Positions 53,877 through 63,057 of a stretch of 64,000 bases of DNA are shown here, piece after piece. The translations under genes and the position numbers were made by a program. The notes beneath the pieces are model-generated. The model was not told where the DNA came from, did no database searches, and was given only the letters and a program-made list of their open reading frames with translations. Every line of letters starts with the position of its first letter. Within the stretch, counting starts at the first letter, position 1. The stretch lies in NCBI RefSeq assembly GCF_003477885.1, contig NZ_QUEE01000004.1, positions 124,001 through 188,000 on the forward strand, read 5' to 3'. The DNA is from Lachnotalea sp. AF33-28. GTDB lineage: Bacteria > Bacillota > Clostridia > Lachnospirales > Lachnospiraceae.

Positions 53877-53982
53877 CGGAAAGGGGAAGAGAAAATCTCA
53901 TTGTATTTGTTTTTTACATATTGACAAAAATCGATATAAGGTGTATTGCTATATCGAAAAATATAGATGTGAGGTAAAGAAC

Positions 53983-54297
53983 ATGAGAAATCATTCAGAG
54001 GATGCAAAGGTATTTAAAGCCTTTTGTGATGTAAACCGCCTCCGGATTTTGGAAATGCTGAGTACCGGCGAAAAATGTGCCTGCAAATTGTTGGATGAAC
54101 TGCAGATCGGCCAGTCCACACTGTCTCACCATATGAAAATACTTTGTGAATCAGGAGTGGTAGTCGGCCGGAAAGAAGGAAAATGGACGTATTATTCCAT
54201 AAGTGAAAGCGGCAGTAAATATGCAGGAGAATTGCTGAAAATACTGACTTGCCGATACCAGGACGAGGATAGCGTTTCCAGCGGCTGCGGACAATAG
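53983..54297 (+). CDS. arsR: ArsR-family metalloregulator
   Basis: A 104-residue repressor with NRLRILEMLSTGEKCACKLLDEL; the CxC in the third helix (KCACKL) is the arsenite-sensing pair of ArsR proteins. The recognition helix is LQIGQSTLSHHMKILCESGVV. GAGGTAAAG precedes ATG 53983. The ATATCGAAAAATATAG region before it is a possible operator. The next gene is a damaged permease, so it formerly headed an ars-like operon. Confidence 0.85.
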   Translation: MRNHSEDAKVFKAFCDVNRLRILEMLSTGEKCACKLLDELQIGQSTLSHHMKILCESGVVVGRKEGKWTYYSISESGSKYAGELLKILTCRYQDEDSVSSGCGQ

Positions 54298-54309
54298 AGA
54301 GGGGGATTT

Positions 54310-54906
54310 ATGGAAGCGATAAGATCCATATGGCTGTTTTTCCAGGATCAGATTCTTGGAATGAAATGGCTTAATGCATTAATCGGAAAAGGTCTTGAGA
54401 CGCTCGGCCTGGATTTGGATGGTATTGCCGGCGGAGGCTTACAGTTTTTTATTTATGATACAATCAAAATATTCGTATTGCTTTCGGTTTTAATCTTTCT
54501 TATTTCATATATTCAGAGTTATTTTCCGCCGGAGCGCACCAGAAAAATTCTGGGACGTTTTAGCGGTATTGCGGCGAATTCAGCGGCAGCATTGCTGGGA
54601 ACGGTCACCCCATTCTGTTCCTGCTCATCTATTCCTATTTTTATGGGCTTTACAAGTGCGGGCCTGCCTGTCGGGGTCACGTTCTCGTTTCTGATTTCGT
54701 CCTCTATGGTTGATCTGGGTTCGCTTGTACTGTTAATGAGTATCTTTGGCTGGCAGATTGCCGCCTATGGAGTAATGTCTACTCCGGCATTAGTGGTTGA
54801 TGGCAGGGTAGTTGCTTACGGGAGAGTTCTCAAGGCAGAGGAAGTGGTTGAAATATTACGGGCGCGGGTTTTAGGTTTCAGTAAAAGTACGGCGCACATC
54901 CAATAA
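54310..54906 (+). pseudogene. in-frame chimera of an ArsP-type permease and a thioredoxin-like protein
   Basis: A 198-residue frame. Residues ~1-150 match the first half of a SO_0444/ArsP-type permease, with two membrane regions and the TPFCSCSSIPIFMGF motif. From ~152 on it reads YGVMSTPALVVDGRVVAYGRVLKAEEVVEIL, the second half of a small redox-active-disulfide thioredoxin-like protein, a usual neighbour in such operons. The joint lies in FGWQIAAYGVM. A deletion appears to have removed the end of one gene and the beginning of the next. The ribosome site is intact. Function is probably lost. Confidence 0.6.
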
Positions 54907-54935
54907 AAGGATGTGCGCCGTATTTGACTCTTTTT
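54889..54935 (+). terminator. Rho-independent terminator
   Basis: ACGGCGCACATCC (54889-54901) and GGATGTGCGCCGT (54909-54921) form a 13-bp stem around the stop codon of the chimera; TTTTT follows after 9 nt. Confidence 0.7.
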
Positions 54936-54948
54936 ACAAATAAAAAAA

Positions 54949-55020
54949 AGCGCGAGACGGGATTCGAACCCGCGACCCTCGCCTTGGCAAGGCGATACTC
55001 CACCACTGAGCCACTCGCGC
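54949..55020 (-). tRNA. tRNA-Gly (GCC anticodon)
   Basis: On the minus strand the acceptor arms are GCGCGAG and CTCGCGC with discriminator T, the T-loop is GGTTCGAATCC and the anticodon loop TTGCCAA gives GCC. No CCA is encoded. Confidence 0.93.
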
Positions 55021-55048
55021 ATCTGCTCTGTTCTTGAGCACATGCATT

Positions 55049-55077
55049 ATAATACTATAAGGATGGGGTTTTGTCAA
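55049..55077 (-). promoter_or_regulatory. SigA promoter of tRNA-Gly
   Basis: On the minus strand TTGACA (55077-55072), 17 bp, TATTAT (55054-55049), 29 bp upstream of the tRNA. Confidence 0.75.
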
Positions 55078-55218
55078 CTGCTTTTTAAAAAAAAATTCAG
55101 TAAAAATCAGTGTACATTTCACGGGCGGCGATCAAGCAGTAACATGGCTGTTACTTTTCACAGATGCAGACCTGTGTTATACTTTAGACATACATGCAGG
55201 AAAGGAAGCGAAGCAGAA

Positions 55219-55842
55219 ATGAAAGTATTACTGATAAACGGCAGCCCCCATGCGAGGGGATGCACCTATACCGCATTAGCGGAGGCGGAAAAGGTGCTGA
55301 AGGAAGAGGGGATAGAAACAGAGATCGTCTCCATCGGCACTGCGCCCATTCGGGGCTGCATCGCATGCGGAAAGTGCAGGCAGCTTGAAAACCGCTGTGT
55401 CTTTGACGATGATATTGTAAACCGCATTATCATTAAAGCGGAGGATGCGGCCGGATTCATCTTTGGATCGCCTGTGTACTATGCTTCTGCCAACGGCGCA
55501 ATGACGGCATTGATGGACCGCCTGTTTTATGCGGGAAAGGTATTTGCCCATAAGCCGGGGGCGTGCGTCGTATCCGCCAGGAGAGCCGGGACGACGGCAG
55601 CGCTGGATCAGCTGAATAAATATCTGATGATCTCCGGCATGCCGGTGGTATCTTCCCAATATTGGAACATGGTTCATGGGAACACGCCGGAGGAAGTCGC
55701 ACAGGATCTGGAAGGGCTGCAGATCATGCGTACTCTGGGAAGAAACATGGCCTGGCTGCTAAAATCCATTGAGGCGGGCCGGCAGGCGGGGATTGAGCCG
55801 CCTGTGCCTGAGGCATTTGAGCGGACGAATTTTATACGGTAA
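55219..55842 (+). CDS. flavodoxin-like NAD(P)H-dependent FMN reductase
   Basis: A 207-residue protein with the phosphate loop LLINGSPHARGCTYTAL at the start and GSPVYYASANGAMTALMDRLFY, as in iron-sulfur flavoproteins and WrbA-like reductases. CIACGKCRQLENRC supplies cysteines (GC-IAC-GKC) typical of the iron-sulfur flavoprotein subgroup. A weak site GGAAG precedes ATG 55219. The electron partner is unknown. Confidence 0.87.
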   Translation: MKVLLINGSPHARGCTYTALAEAEKVLKEEGIETEIVSIGTAPIRGCIACGKCRQLENRCVFDDDIVNRIIIKAEDAAGFIFGSPVYYASANGAMTALMDRLFYAGKVFAHKPGACVVSARRAGTTAALDQLNKYLMISGMPVVSSQYWNMVHGNTPEEVAQDLEGLQIMRTLGRNMAWLLKSIEAGRQAGIEPPVPEAFERTNFIR

Positions 55843-55847
55843 CAGAC

Positions 55848-55878
55848 GAAAGGGAAGACTCGTGAGGCCTTCCCTTTC
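55848..55878. terminator. shared terminator between convergent genes
   Basis: GAAAGGGAAG and CTTCCCTTTC form a perfect 10-bp stem between the flavodoxin-like gene and the CBS-domain gene. It could serve both strands. Confidence 0.6.
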
Positions 55879-55881
55879 AAT

Positions 55882-56505
55882 CTATTCCGCACTTCTCACA
55901 TCGAATCCCTTTTCACGCAGCATGCGGACGACTTTCTTAAAGTTATCTGTTTCCACCCGGATATAGACTTCCTGCAGCCCCATCACATCGGTATCTCTGG
56001 AAACGACATTTTTGATATTGCCGCCGGCTTTCGCTATGTTCTTGGCAATCTGCGCCAGAGTCCCCTTAAAATCATAGGTATATATGGTCAGCGCGTTCCC
56101 CTTGTCACCGAAGAGCTTCTGGTATTCCTTAAAGATCGCCTGATGGGTTACGATACCCAGAAGTTCATTGTGCTTATCCGTGATCGGAATAAAACGTATT
56201 TTTGAGGTGATAAATATGGCGGCGGCTTCCTCGATGGTTACATTTTTATCGATGGTCATGATCTGTGTCTTTATGAATTCCTTTACTTTCTTTTTCAGAA
56301 AGTCTTCCTTTGTCCCCTCATATTCCCGGAAATAGTACTCATATACATACTGCTTGGACAAAACACCGACAAAATCCTTGCCATCCACGACGGGCAGGGA
56401 CAGCAGGCGGTTGTTCTCAATTAAGCTCAATGCAGCGTCAAGCGTATCATTGACGGATATGCAGTGCAGCTGGTTGGACGGCACCATAATGGCTTTTACT
56501 AACAT
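55882..56505 (-). CDS. CBS-pair protein with an ACT domain
   Basis: A 207-residue protein: two CBS domains (residues ~7-60 and ~78-130; LPVVDGKDFVGVLSK and RFIPITDKHNELLGIVTH) followed by an ACT-like regulatory domain (~138-205). This layout is like AcuB, which senses nucleotides or amino acids. AGGAGG-type site precedes the ATG. Stands alone; role unknown. Confidence 0.82.
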   Translation of the reverse strand: MLVKAIMVPSNQLHCISVNDTLDAALSLIENNRLLSLPVVDGKDFVGVLSKQYVYEYYFREYEGTKEDFLKKKVKEFIKTQIMTIDKNVTIEEAAAIFITSKIRFIPITDKHNELLGIVTHQAIFKEYQKLFGDKGNALTIYTYDFKGTLAQIAKNIAKAGGNIKNVVSRDTDVMGLQEVYIRVETDNFKKVVRMLREKGFDVRSAE

Positions 56506-56646
56506 GTGGCTTTTTCCTCCTTAAATCTGTATTTACGGTCTGTGGTATGTAGATACTTCTATTATACACGAAATATGAAAAATATAACAGTAAAATGGAA
56601 GAAAAGTCTGAAATCTGAATTAATTATAAAAATTATATGAAGTGCA

Positions 56647-56723
56647 TTGACAAAAAATTTGATTGGAATATAATAAAAAAAGTTCCCATCAGAAATAATT
56701 AACAATGTTAACTATTTCTGATG
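56647..56723 (+). promoter_or_regulatory. SigA promoter and inverted-repeat operator of the marR-ABC genes
   Basis: TTGACA (56647-56652), 16 bp, TATAAT (56669-56674). Just after the expected transcript start, CATCAGAAATA (56687-56697) and TATTTCTGATG (56713-56723) form a perfect 11-bp inverted repeat with a GTTAAC palindrome in the gap. Good candidate for self-control by the MarR protein. Confidence 0.75.
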
Positions 56724-56767
56724 TTAAGTAATTGGACGGCCTCGGCCGCCCGGCTGGGGGTGAAGAA

Positions 56768-57220
56768 GTGGATGAACAGACTGCGAAGGAATTGCTGACA
56801 GCATTGGGCAAATTCCGGCAGATGAACAGGAAACACCGGATCGTCGGTGATATTCCGCAGGCGGAGTTCTACATTTTAGGAGCGATTAAAGAGAAACTGA
56901 TGGAAAAGCGTGAGAGCGGAGAGGAAGAGCCGGCCGTTATGGTTTCGGAGATCGCAGGTCTCATGAATATGAGAATGCCGGCAGTGTCAAGAGTGCTGGG
57001 TTCCATGGAGAGGAAGGGATTGATTGAGCGGATCATGAGCCCGAATGACCGCAGAGTCGTGTATCTGAAGCTGACACCTGCGGGGGAAGGCATGCTTAAA
57101 TGTGTGATGAACCATTCGGTGGAGATGATGATGCGCGTGATGGAACAGATGGGCGAAGAGGATGTGAAGGAATTTACAAGGCTTTTGACGAAGCTTTATG
57201 ACATCATATCGGCAATGTGA
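56768..57220 (+). CDS. MarR-family transcriptional regulator
   Basis: A 150-residue winged-helix regulator: VMVSEIAGLMNMRMPAVSRVLGSMERKGLIERIMSPNDRRVVYLKLT with the MarR wing. The best start is GTG 56768 after GGGGGTGA. It precedes two ABC exporter genes by 63 bp and probably represses them through the inverted repeat in its leader. Confidence 0.88.
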   Translation: MDEQTAKELLTALGKFRQMNRKHRIVGDIPQAEFYILGAIKEKLMEKRESGEEEPAVMVSEIAGLMNMRMPAVSRVLGSMERKGLIERIMSPNDRRVVYLKLTPAGEGMLKCVMNHSVEMMMRVMEQMGEEDVKEFTRLLTKLYDIISAM

Positions 57221-57283
57221 TGTCCCGGCCTTTTATAACAGCCTGTTTACATGACATTAGAGAGGAGTTCAAAGGAGTATAGT

Positions 57284-59563
57284 ATGGTTAAGATTATCAA
57301 GTTTGCAAAAGAATCTTGGTTAGCGATTGTGGCAATTCTGGCCCTGCTGGTGATACAGGCAAACTGTGAGCTGGCGCTGCCCCAGTACACCTCTGACATC
57401 GTGGATGTGGGCATCCAGTCCGGCGGTATTGAAACAGCCGCTCCGGAAGCAGTCAGGGCATCCACACTGGAGCATATGAAGCTGTTTTTGACCGATGAAG
57501 AGGCCGCCCGGATGGAGGCTGACTATAAGCTGGTCTCTAAGGACAGCATGACGGAGAACGATTACAGCGCATATGTAAAGAAATATCCGGCTGCAGCAGC
57601 GGAGGACATCTATGTGAGAAATCACCTCTCCCAAGAGGAGCTGGAGGAGCTTGGCACGCTCATGACTCCTGCGGAAATGATGATGCTGCTGTTTTCATCG
57701 GACGGCGCAGAAGCGGTGCAGATGAGAGATGCGATGCTGTCAGGGATGGGCATGGACCCGGCGGCTGTGGATAATATCTTCGAGGTGCTCATGATGCTGC
57801 CGCAGGAAGCGATGGATCAGATGAAGGCGGGCATACAGGAAGAGATGCAGGGCGTTTCCGATACCATGGCAAAGCAGATGGCGGTGAGCTTTGTGAAGTC
57901 GGAATACATCGCACTGGGAGTGGATGTGGATCACTATCAGATGAACTATCTGGGAAAGACCGGCGTGAAGATGCTTGGCCTGGCACTGCTTGGCATGGTG
58001 GTCAGCGTTCTGGTGGGACTTTTGGCAGCCAGGGCGGCGGCAAGGACCGGCCGTGACCTGCGCAACCGGGTTTTCCATAAGGTGATCGGTTTTTCCAACG
58101 GTGAGATGGATAAATTCTCCACCGCTTCCCTGATTACAAGAAGCACCAACGATATTCAGCAGATCCAGATGGTGACGGTAATGCTTCTAAGGATGGTTGC
58201 ATATGCGCCCATCATCGGAATCGGAGGCATTATTAAGGTGCTGCAGACAAACACCTCGATGACCTGGATTATCGCCGTAGCGGTGGGAACCATCTTCTGC
58301 CTGGTGATGGTGCTGATGGCGGTGGCGATGCCGAAGTTTAAGATGATGCAGAAGCTGGTGGACCGGCTGAATCTGGTGGCCAGGGAAATCCTGACCGGTA
58401 TCCCTGTAATCCGCGCCTTCAGCAGAGAGAAGCACGAAGAAGAGCGCTTTGATGCCGCCAATAAGGATTTGATGAAGACGCAGCTGTTTACCAACAGAGC
58501 CATGTCTTTTATGATGCCGGCAATGATGCTGATTATGAACGGCATTACGGTTTTGATTGTCTGGGTCGGCGCCCACGGCATAGATCTGGGAAATCTGCAG
58601 GTTGGCGATATGATGGCGTTTATCACTTATACGATGCAGATTGTCATGGCATTTTTAATGATCACGATGATTTCCATAATGCTTCCCAGAGCTGCGGTAT
58701 CTGCGGAACGTATTGATGAAATACTGAAAACAGATCCGGAAATCCGCGATAAGCAGAACGCCAGGGCGGTTCCTCTTAAAGGGAAAGGGGAGATCCGTTT
58801 CAACCATGTGTCCTTCCGTTACCCCAATGCGGATGAAGATGTGCTGGAGGATATCGACTTCACGGCAAAACCGGGGGAGACGACGGCCATCATCGGCAGT
58901 ACCGGCAGCGGTAAATCCACATTGGTACAGCTGATCCCCAGGCTCTATGATGTGACGAAGGGCAGCATTACGATGGACGGCGTGGATATCCGCGATCTGA
59001 CCCAGCACGATCTAAGAGAAGAAATCGGCTATGTGCCGCAGAAAGGCGTGCTGTTCTCGGGAACCATCGCCTCAAACTTAAGATTCGGAGCAGAGGACGC
59101 TGCGGATCAGCAGATCGCTGAAGCGGCGAGAATCGCTCAGGCGGCTGATTTCATTGAAGAAAAACCGGAGAAGTATGACAGCCCCATCGCACAGGGCGGA
59201 ACCAACGTATCCGGCGGCCAGAAGCAGAGGCTTTCCATCGCACGGGCCATTGCCAAAAATCCGAAGGTCTACGTATTTGACGACAGTTTTTCCGCTCTGG
59301 ACTACAAGACGGATATAGCGCTGCGCAAGGCGTTAAAGAGCGCGGTGGCGGAGAGCACGGTAATCATTGTGGCACAGAGAATCAGCACGATCATCCATGC
59401 GGAGAAGATCCTGGTGCTGGATGAAGGCAGGATTGTGGGAATGGGAACTCATGAGGAGCTGTTAAAGGACAATGAGGTATACCGCCAGATCGCCATGAGC
59501 CAGTTATCCGCAAAGGAGCTGGAAGGTAAGACCGGAGTAGACGAAGCGAAGGAGGTAGACTGA
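57284..59563 (+). CDS. heterodimeric ABC exporter, subunit A (degenerate Walker B)
   Basis: A 759-residue fused membrane-ATPase protein. Between the first and second membrane helices lies an outer insertion of about 170 residues (~50-220). The ATPase has Walker A GSTGSGKST, intact signature NVSGGQKQRLSIA and Walker B VYVFDDSFSALD with D instead of the catalytic E. With subunit B this leaves one active and one degenerate ATP site, as in LmrCD/BmrCD-like multidrug exporters. AAAGGAG precedes ATG 57284. Confidence 0.9.
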   Translation: MVKIIKFAKESWLAIVAILALLVIQANCELALPQYTSDIVDVGIQSGGIETAAPEAVRASTLEHMKLFLTDEEAARMEADYKLVSKDSMTENDYSAYVKKYPAAAAEDIYVRNHLSQEELEELGTLMTPAEMMMLLFSSDGAEAVQMRDAMLSGMGMDPAAVDNIFEVLMMLPQEAMDQMKAGIQEEMQGVSDTMAKQMAVSFVKSEYIALGVDVDHYQMNYLGKTGVKMLGLALLGMVVSVLVGLLAARAAARTGRDLRNRVFHKVIGFSNGEMDKFSTASLITRSTNDIQQIQMVTVMLLRMVAYAPIIGIGGIIKVLQTNTSMTWIIAVAVGTIFCLVMVLMAVAMPKFKMMQKLVDRLNLVAREILTGIPVIRAFSREKHEEERFDAANKDLMKTQLFTNRAMSFMMPAMMLIMNGITVLIVWVGAHGIDLGNLQVGDMMAFITYTMQIVMAFLMITMISIMLPRAAVSAERIDEILKTDPEIRDKQNARAVPLKGKGEIRFNHVSFRYPNADEDVLEDIDFTAKPGETTAIIGSTGSGKSTLVQLIPRLYDVTKGSITMDGVDIRDLTQHDLREEIGYVPQKGVLFSGTIASNLRFGAEDAADQQIAEAARIAQAADFIEEKPEKYDSPIAQGGTNVSGGQKQRLSIARAIAKNPKVYVFDDSFSALDYKTDIALRKALKSAVAESTVIIVAQRISTIIHAEKILVLDEGRIVGMGTHEELLKDNEVYRQIAMSQLSAKELEGKTGVDEAKEVD

Positions 59564-59564
59564 T

Positions 59565-61469
59565 ATGGCAGAGACAAGACCGATGCGCAGAGGCCACGGC
59601 CCCATGGGCGGCGGAAGAGGAATGATGCCCGGAGAAAAGGCCAAGGATTTTAAAGGAACGATCCGGAAACTGTTAAAGCATGTCGGCAAATATAAGATTG
59701 CTGTGATCTTCGTGATGATCTTCGCCGCAGGCAGCACCGTATTTTCCATCATAGGGCCGAAAGTGCTGGGCAAAGCCACCACACAGATATTTAACGGTCT
59801 GGTGGATAAGGTAAACGGAGGCGCAGGCATTGATTTTGAAGCGATCGGCAGGATACTTCTGATACTGCTCGGCCTGTATGTGGTCAGCGCGGTACTGTCC
59901 TGGGCGCAGCACTGGATCATGACCGGCGTGACTCAGAAGATGACCTTCCGGTTTCGGAAGGACCTGTCCGAGAAGATCAACCGGTTGCCCATGAATTATT
60001 ATGATACGAGAACCTACGGTGAAGTCCTCTCCAGAATCACCAACGATGTGGATACGCTGGGACAGAGCTTAAACCAGAGCATCACGACACTGATTACATC
60101 CATCACCACGCTGGTGGGCGTATTTATCATGATGATCAGTATCAGCCCGCTGATGACACTGGTAGCCCTCTTAATCCTGCCGATATCCGCGGCGCTGATC
60201 GGCTTCATCGTAAAGCATTCCCAGAAATATTTCAAGGATCAGCAGGAATACCTTGGACATGTAAACGGCCAGGTGGAGGAAGTGTACGGCGGACACAATG
60301 TGGTGAAGCTTTTTAACCGCGAGGCCGCTGTATCCAAAGAATTTGAAGATACGAATGAAATCCTGTATCAGTCCGCCTGGAAATCCCAGTTTTTGTCCGG
60401 CATGATGCAGCCGATCATGTCCTTTGTGGGCAACCTGGGCTATGTGGCGGTAGCGGCGCTCGGCGGATATTTAAACATCAAGAAAGTGATTGAGGTCGGA
60501 GATATCCAGTCCTTTATCCAGTATGTGCGCCAGTTCACCCAGCCGGTGACGCAGATCGCGCAGGTTTCCAACATGCTGCAGTCCACGGCAGCCGCGGCTG
60601 AGCGTGTGTTTGAATTTTTAGAAGAGCCGGAAGAGGATCAGGAAGCGGCCGAGCACGCAATGCTGCAAGAGACGGTTACCCGCGAGGACGGCACAAGAGA
60701 AACGGTAAAGAGAAATGTGACGGCGAAGGATATTGTCGGAGAGGTACGTTTTGACCATGTTCATTTCGGCTATTATCCGGATAAGATCATCATCAATGAT
60801 TTCAGTGCGGATATAAAGCCCGGGCAGAAGATTGCTATCGTCGGTCCAACCGGCGCAGGCAAGACCACGATGGTGAAGCTGCTGATGAGATTTTACGATG
60901 TCAACAGCGGCGCGATCCTGCTGGACGGCCACAACATCAAAGATTTTGACAGAAGACAGCTAAGGGAAGCCTTCGGCATGGTGCTTCAGGACACCTGGCT
61001 GTTTAAAGGAACAATCATGGAGAACATCCGGTATGGAAGGCTTAATGCGACGGATGAGGAAGTGATCCAGGCAGCCAAAGCGGCACACGCCCATCATTTC
61101 ATCCAGACGCTGCCCGGAGGCTATCAGATGGAGCTCAACGAAGAAGCGAGCAACGTATCCCAGGGCCAGAAGCAGCTGCTGACCATCGCGAGAGCGATAC
61201 TGGCGGACAATAAAGTATTGATCCTGGATGAAGCGACCAGTTCCGTCGACACCAGAACCGAGATCCGGATACAGAAAGCCATGGACAATCTGATGAAAGG
61301 CCGCACCAGTTTCATCATAGCCCACCGGCTCTCCACGATCCGCGACGCCGACCTGATTCTGGTAATGAAAGACGGAGATATCATCGAGCAAGGCAATCAC
61401 GAAGACTTAATGAAACAGAACGGATTTTACGCAGGGCTGTATAATTCACAATTTGAAGAAACCGCATGA
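59565..61469 (+). CDS. heterodimeric ABC exporter, subunit B
   Basis: A 634-residue exporter half with an N-terminal tail rich in G and R, six membrane helices, then an ATPase with Walker A GPTGAGKTT, a changed signature NVSQGQKQLL and intact Walker B VLILDEATSSVD. Its catalytic E pairs with the intact signature of subunit A. GGAGG before ATG 59565; the gene starts 1 bp after the subunit A stop. Likely exports a drug or peptide. Confidence 0.9.
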   Translation: MAETRPMRRGHGPMGGGRGMMPGEKAKDFKGTIRKLLKHVGKYKIAVIFVMIFAAGSTVFSIIGPKVLGKATTQIFNGLVDKVNGGAGIDFEAIGRILLILLGLYVVSAVLSWAQHWIMTGVTQKMTFRFRKDLSEKINRLPMNYYDTRTYGEVLSRITNDVDTLGQSLNQSITTLITSITTLVGVFIMMISISPLMTLVALLILPISAALIGFIVKHSQKYFKDQQEYLGHVNGQVEEVYGGHNVVKLFNREAAVSKEFEDTNEILYQSAWKSQFLSGMMQPIMSFVGNLGYVAVAALGGYLNIKKVIEVGDIQSFIQYVRQFTQPVTQIAQVSNMLQSTAAAAERVFEFLEEPEEDQEAAEHAMLQETVTREDGTRETVKRNVTAKDIVGEVRFDHVHFGYYPDKIIINDFSADIKPGQKIAIVGPTGAGKTTMVKLLMRFYDVNSGAILLDGHNIKDFDRRQLREAFGMVLQDTWLFKGTIMENIRYGRLNATDEEVIQAAKAAHAHHFIQTLPGGYQMELNEEASNVSQGQKQLLTIARAILADNKVLILDEATSSVDTRTEIRIQKAMDNLMKGRTSFIIAHRLSTIRDADLILVMKDGDIIEQGNHEDLMKQNGFYAGLYNSQFEETA

Positions 61470-61478
61470 GCAGTGCGG

Positions 61479-61539
61479 GAATAGAACGATGGAAGGGGAC
61501 GCTGTGCTCGCACAAGCGTCCCCTTCCATCGTTCTATTC
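61479..61539 (+). terminator. perfect 25-bp hairpin after the exporter genes
   Basis: Arms 61479-61503 (starts GAATAGAACGATGG) and 61515-61539 are exact complements with an 11-nt loop. No T run follows. It may be a terminator or an RNA-processing signal. Confidence 0.6.
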
Positions 61540-61705
61540 CCATAGTGCGAAGCACTACAGCGAGATGGAGCGCAGCGGAATCGAGCGCACTGCGGGCCAG
61601 CGGGCAGCCACCAGTTCCCGCACCAACAGTGCGTTTTCCACTACCAATCCCGCCCCCCTCATGCTATAATACCTAAAAACCCCGAAACAAAAAGGAGCCA
61701 TCCCC

Positions 61706-62632
61706 ATGCCTTCAATCTCACCCTCACCCTCACCCCAATCCCTCCTGACCTCCTGTACCCTCTGTCCCCGCCTCTGCCGCGTCGACCGCACCGCCGGCCG
61801 GACAGGCCGCTGCCACGCATCGGCCGATCTCACCGTCGCCAGAGCCGCGCTCCACATGTGGGAAGAACCCTGCATCACCGGCGAGGGCGGTTCCGGCACC
61901 GTCTTCTTTTCCGGCTGCGGCCTTGGCTGCATCTACTGTCAGAACCAGGCCATATCCGGCGGGAAATCCGGGAAAATCATCAGCACAGAGCGCCTTGGCG
62001 AAATATTTCTGGAACTGCAGCAAAAGGGCGCGGAAAACATCAATTTGGTGACGCCTACCCATTATACTCCTAAGGTCATCGAAGCGGTGTCCCGCGCGAA
62101 AGAGCAGGGCCTTAGCATACCCATCGTCTGTAACCTGGGAGGATACGAGCGTCCCGAAACACTCCGCCTGTACGAAGGCATCGTGGACGTATGGCTTCCG
62201 GACTTTAAATACATGTCGGAACAGGCGGGCAGGGACTATTCAGGCGCGCCGGACTATTCCGTCTGGGCCAGGCTTTCTCTCGCAGAGATGGTGCGGCAGC
62301 AGCCCGTGCCGGTCTTTGACGGCCGGGGCATCATGCGCCGCGGAGTGATCGTGCGCCATCTGCTGCTTCCGGGAGGCCTGGCTGATTCAAAAAAGGTCGT
62401 GGAATATCTGTACCGAACTTATGGGGATACTATATACATCAGCATCATGAACCAATACACACCGGTAAAGCATTTTGAACATTTCCCGGAGTTAAACCGA
62501 CGCGTGGCAGAGAAGGAATATGATGAACTGGTGGATTACGCCATCAGCCTGGGTGTGGAGAACGGATTTATCCAGGAAGGCGGGACCGCATCAGAAAGCT
62601 TTATACCGGAATTTGACAATGAAGGAGTATGA
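61706..62632 (+). CDS. PflX-like radical SAM protein
   Basis: A 308-residue protein related to pyruvate formate-lyase activases (COG1313). An N-terminal CTLCPRLC region is followed by GCGLGCIYCQNQ with the radical SAM CxxxCxxC, then VWLPDFKYMS and YISIMNQYTPV. The glycyl-radical partner is not in the window. AAAGGAGCC precedes the ATG. It is followed by the DUF3783 gene with overlap. Confidence 0.85.
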   Translation: MPSISPSPSPQSLLTSCTLCPRLCRVDRTAGRTGRCHASADLTVARAALHMWEEPCITGEGGSGTVFFSGCGLGCIYCQNQAISGGKSGKIISTERLGEIFLELQQKGAENINLVTPTHYTPKVIEAVSRAKEQGLSIPIVCNLGGYERPETLRLYEGIVDVWLPDFKYMSEQAGRDYSGAPDYSVWARLSLAEMVRQQPVPVFDGRGIMRRGVIVRHLLLPGGLADSKKVVEYLYRTYGDTIYISIMNQYTPVKHFEHFPELNRRVAEKEYDELVDYAISLGVENGFIQEGGTASESFIPEFDNEGV

Positions 62633-62634
62633 AT

Positions 62635-63030
62635 ATGAAAGTAAAAAAAGAACTGATCCTGTACTATCATCCTCTGGAAGAAGCCGGAGCGCGCAGAGCC
62701 TTTGCCGTCTTTGAGCGCCTTGGTATACCGGCCGTCCTTGTGAACAGACAGGATATCACCCAGCAGATCGGCTGTCTGGCCGGCCTTCCCGGTTTTGGAA
62801 AGAAACCGGTGCCGGATGAACTGCCAGAGATCCGTGAAGAGGTGATGGTGCTAAGCGACATCGGGGGAGCCCGGCTGGACGATCTTCTGGCGGCCTTAAA
62901 AGAGGCGCAGATACCCAGGATAGAATTGAAAGCGGTGGTGACGGATACCAATAAGAAGTGGAAGTTTTACCAGCTGTACGAAGAACTGCGCAAGGAAAAC
63001 TTCCTCATGCGCACCAGGAGGCCGCAGTAA
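62635..63030 (+). CDS. DUF3783 family protein
   Basis: A 131-residue protein with MVLSDIGGARLDDLLAALKEA in the middle and KAVVTDTNKKWKFYQLYEELRKE at the end, the DUF3783 pattern. ATG 62635 follows GAAGGAG that lies inside the end of the radical SAM gene; an earlier ATG at 62629 is too close to it. Function unknown, possibly linked to the radical SAM protein. Confidence 0.72.
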   Translation: MKVKKELILYYHPLEEAGARRAFAVFERLGIPAVLVNRQDITQQIGCLAGLPGFGKKPVPDELPEIREEVMVLSDIGGARLDDLLAALKEAQIPRIELKAVVTDTNKKWKFYQLYEELRKENFLMRTRRPQ

Positions 63031-63057
63031 AACAGAAAAATTTTCCTATTTAAAAAA

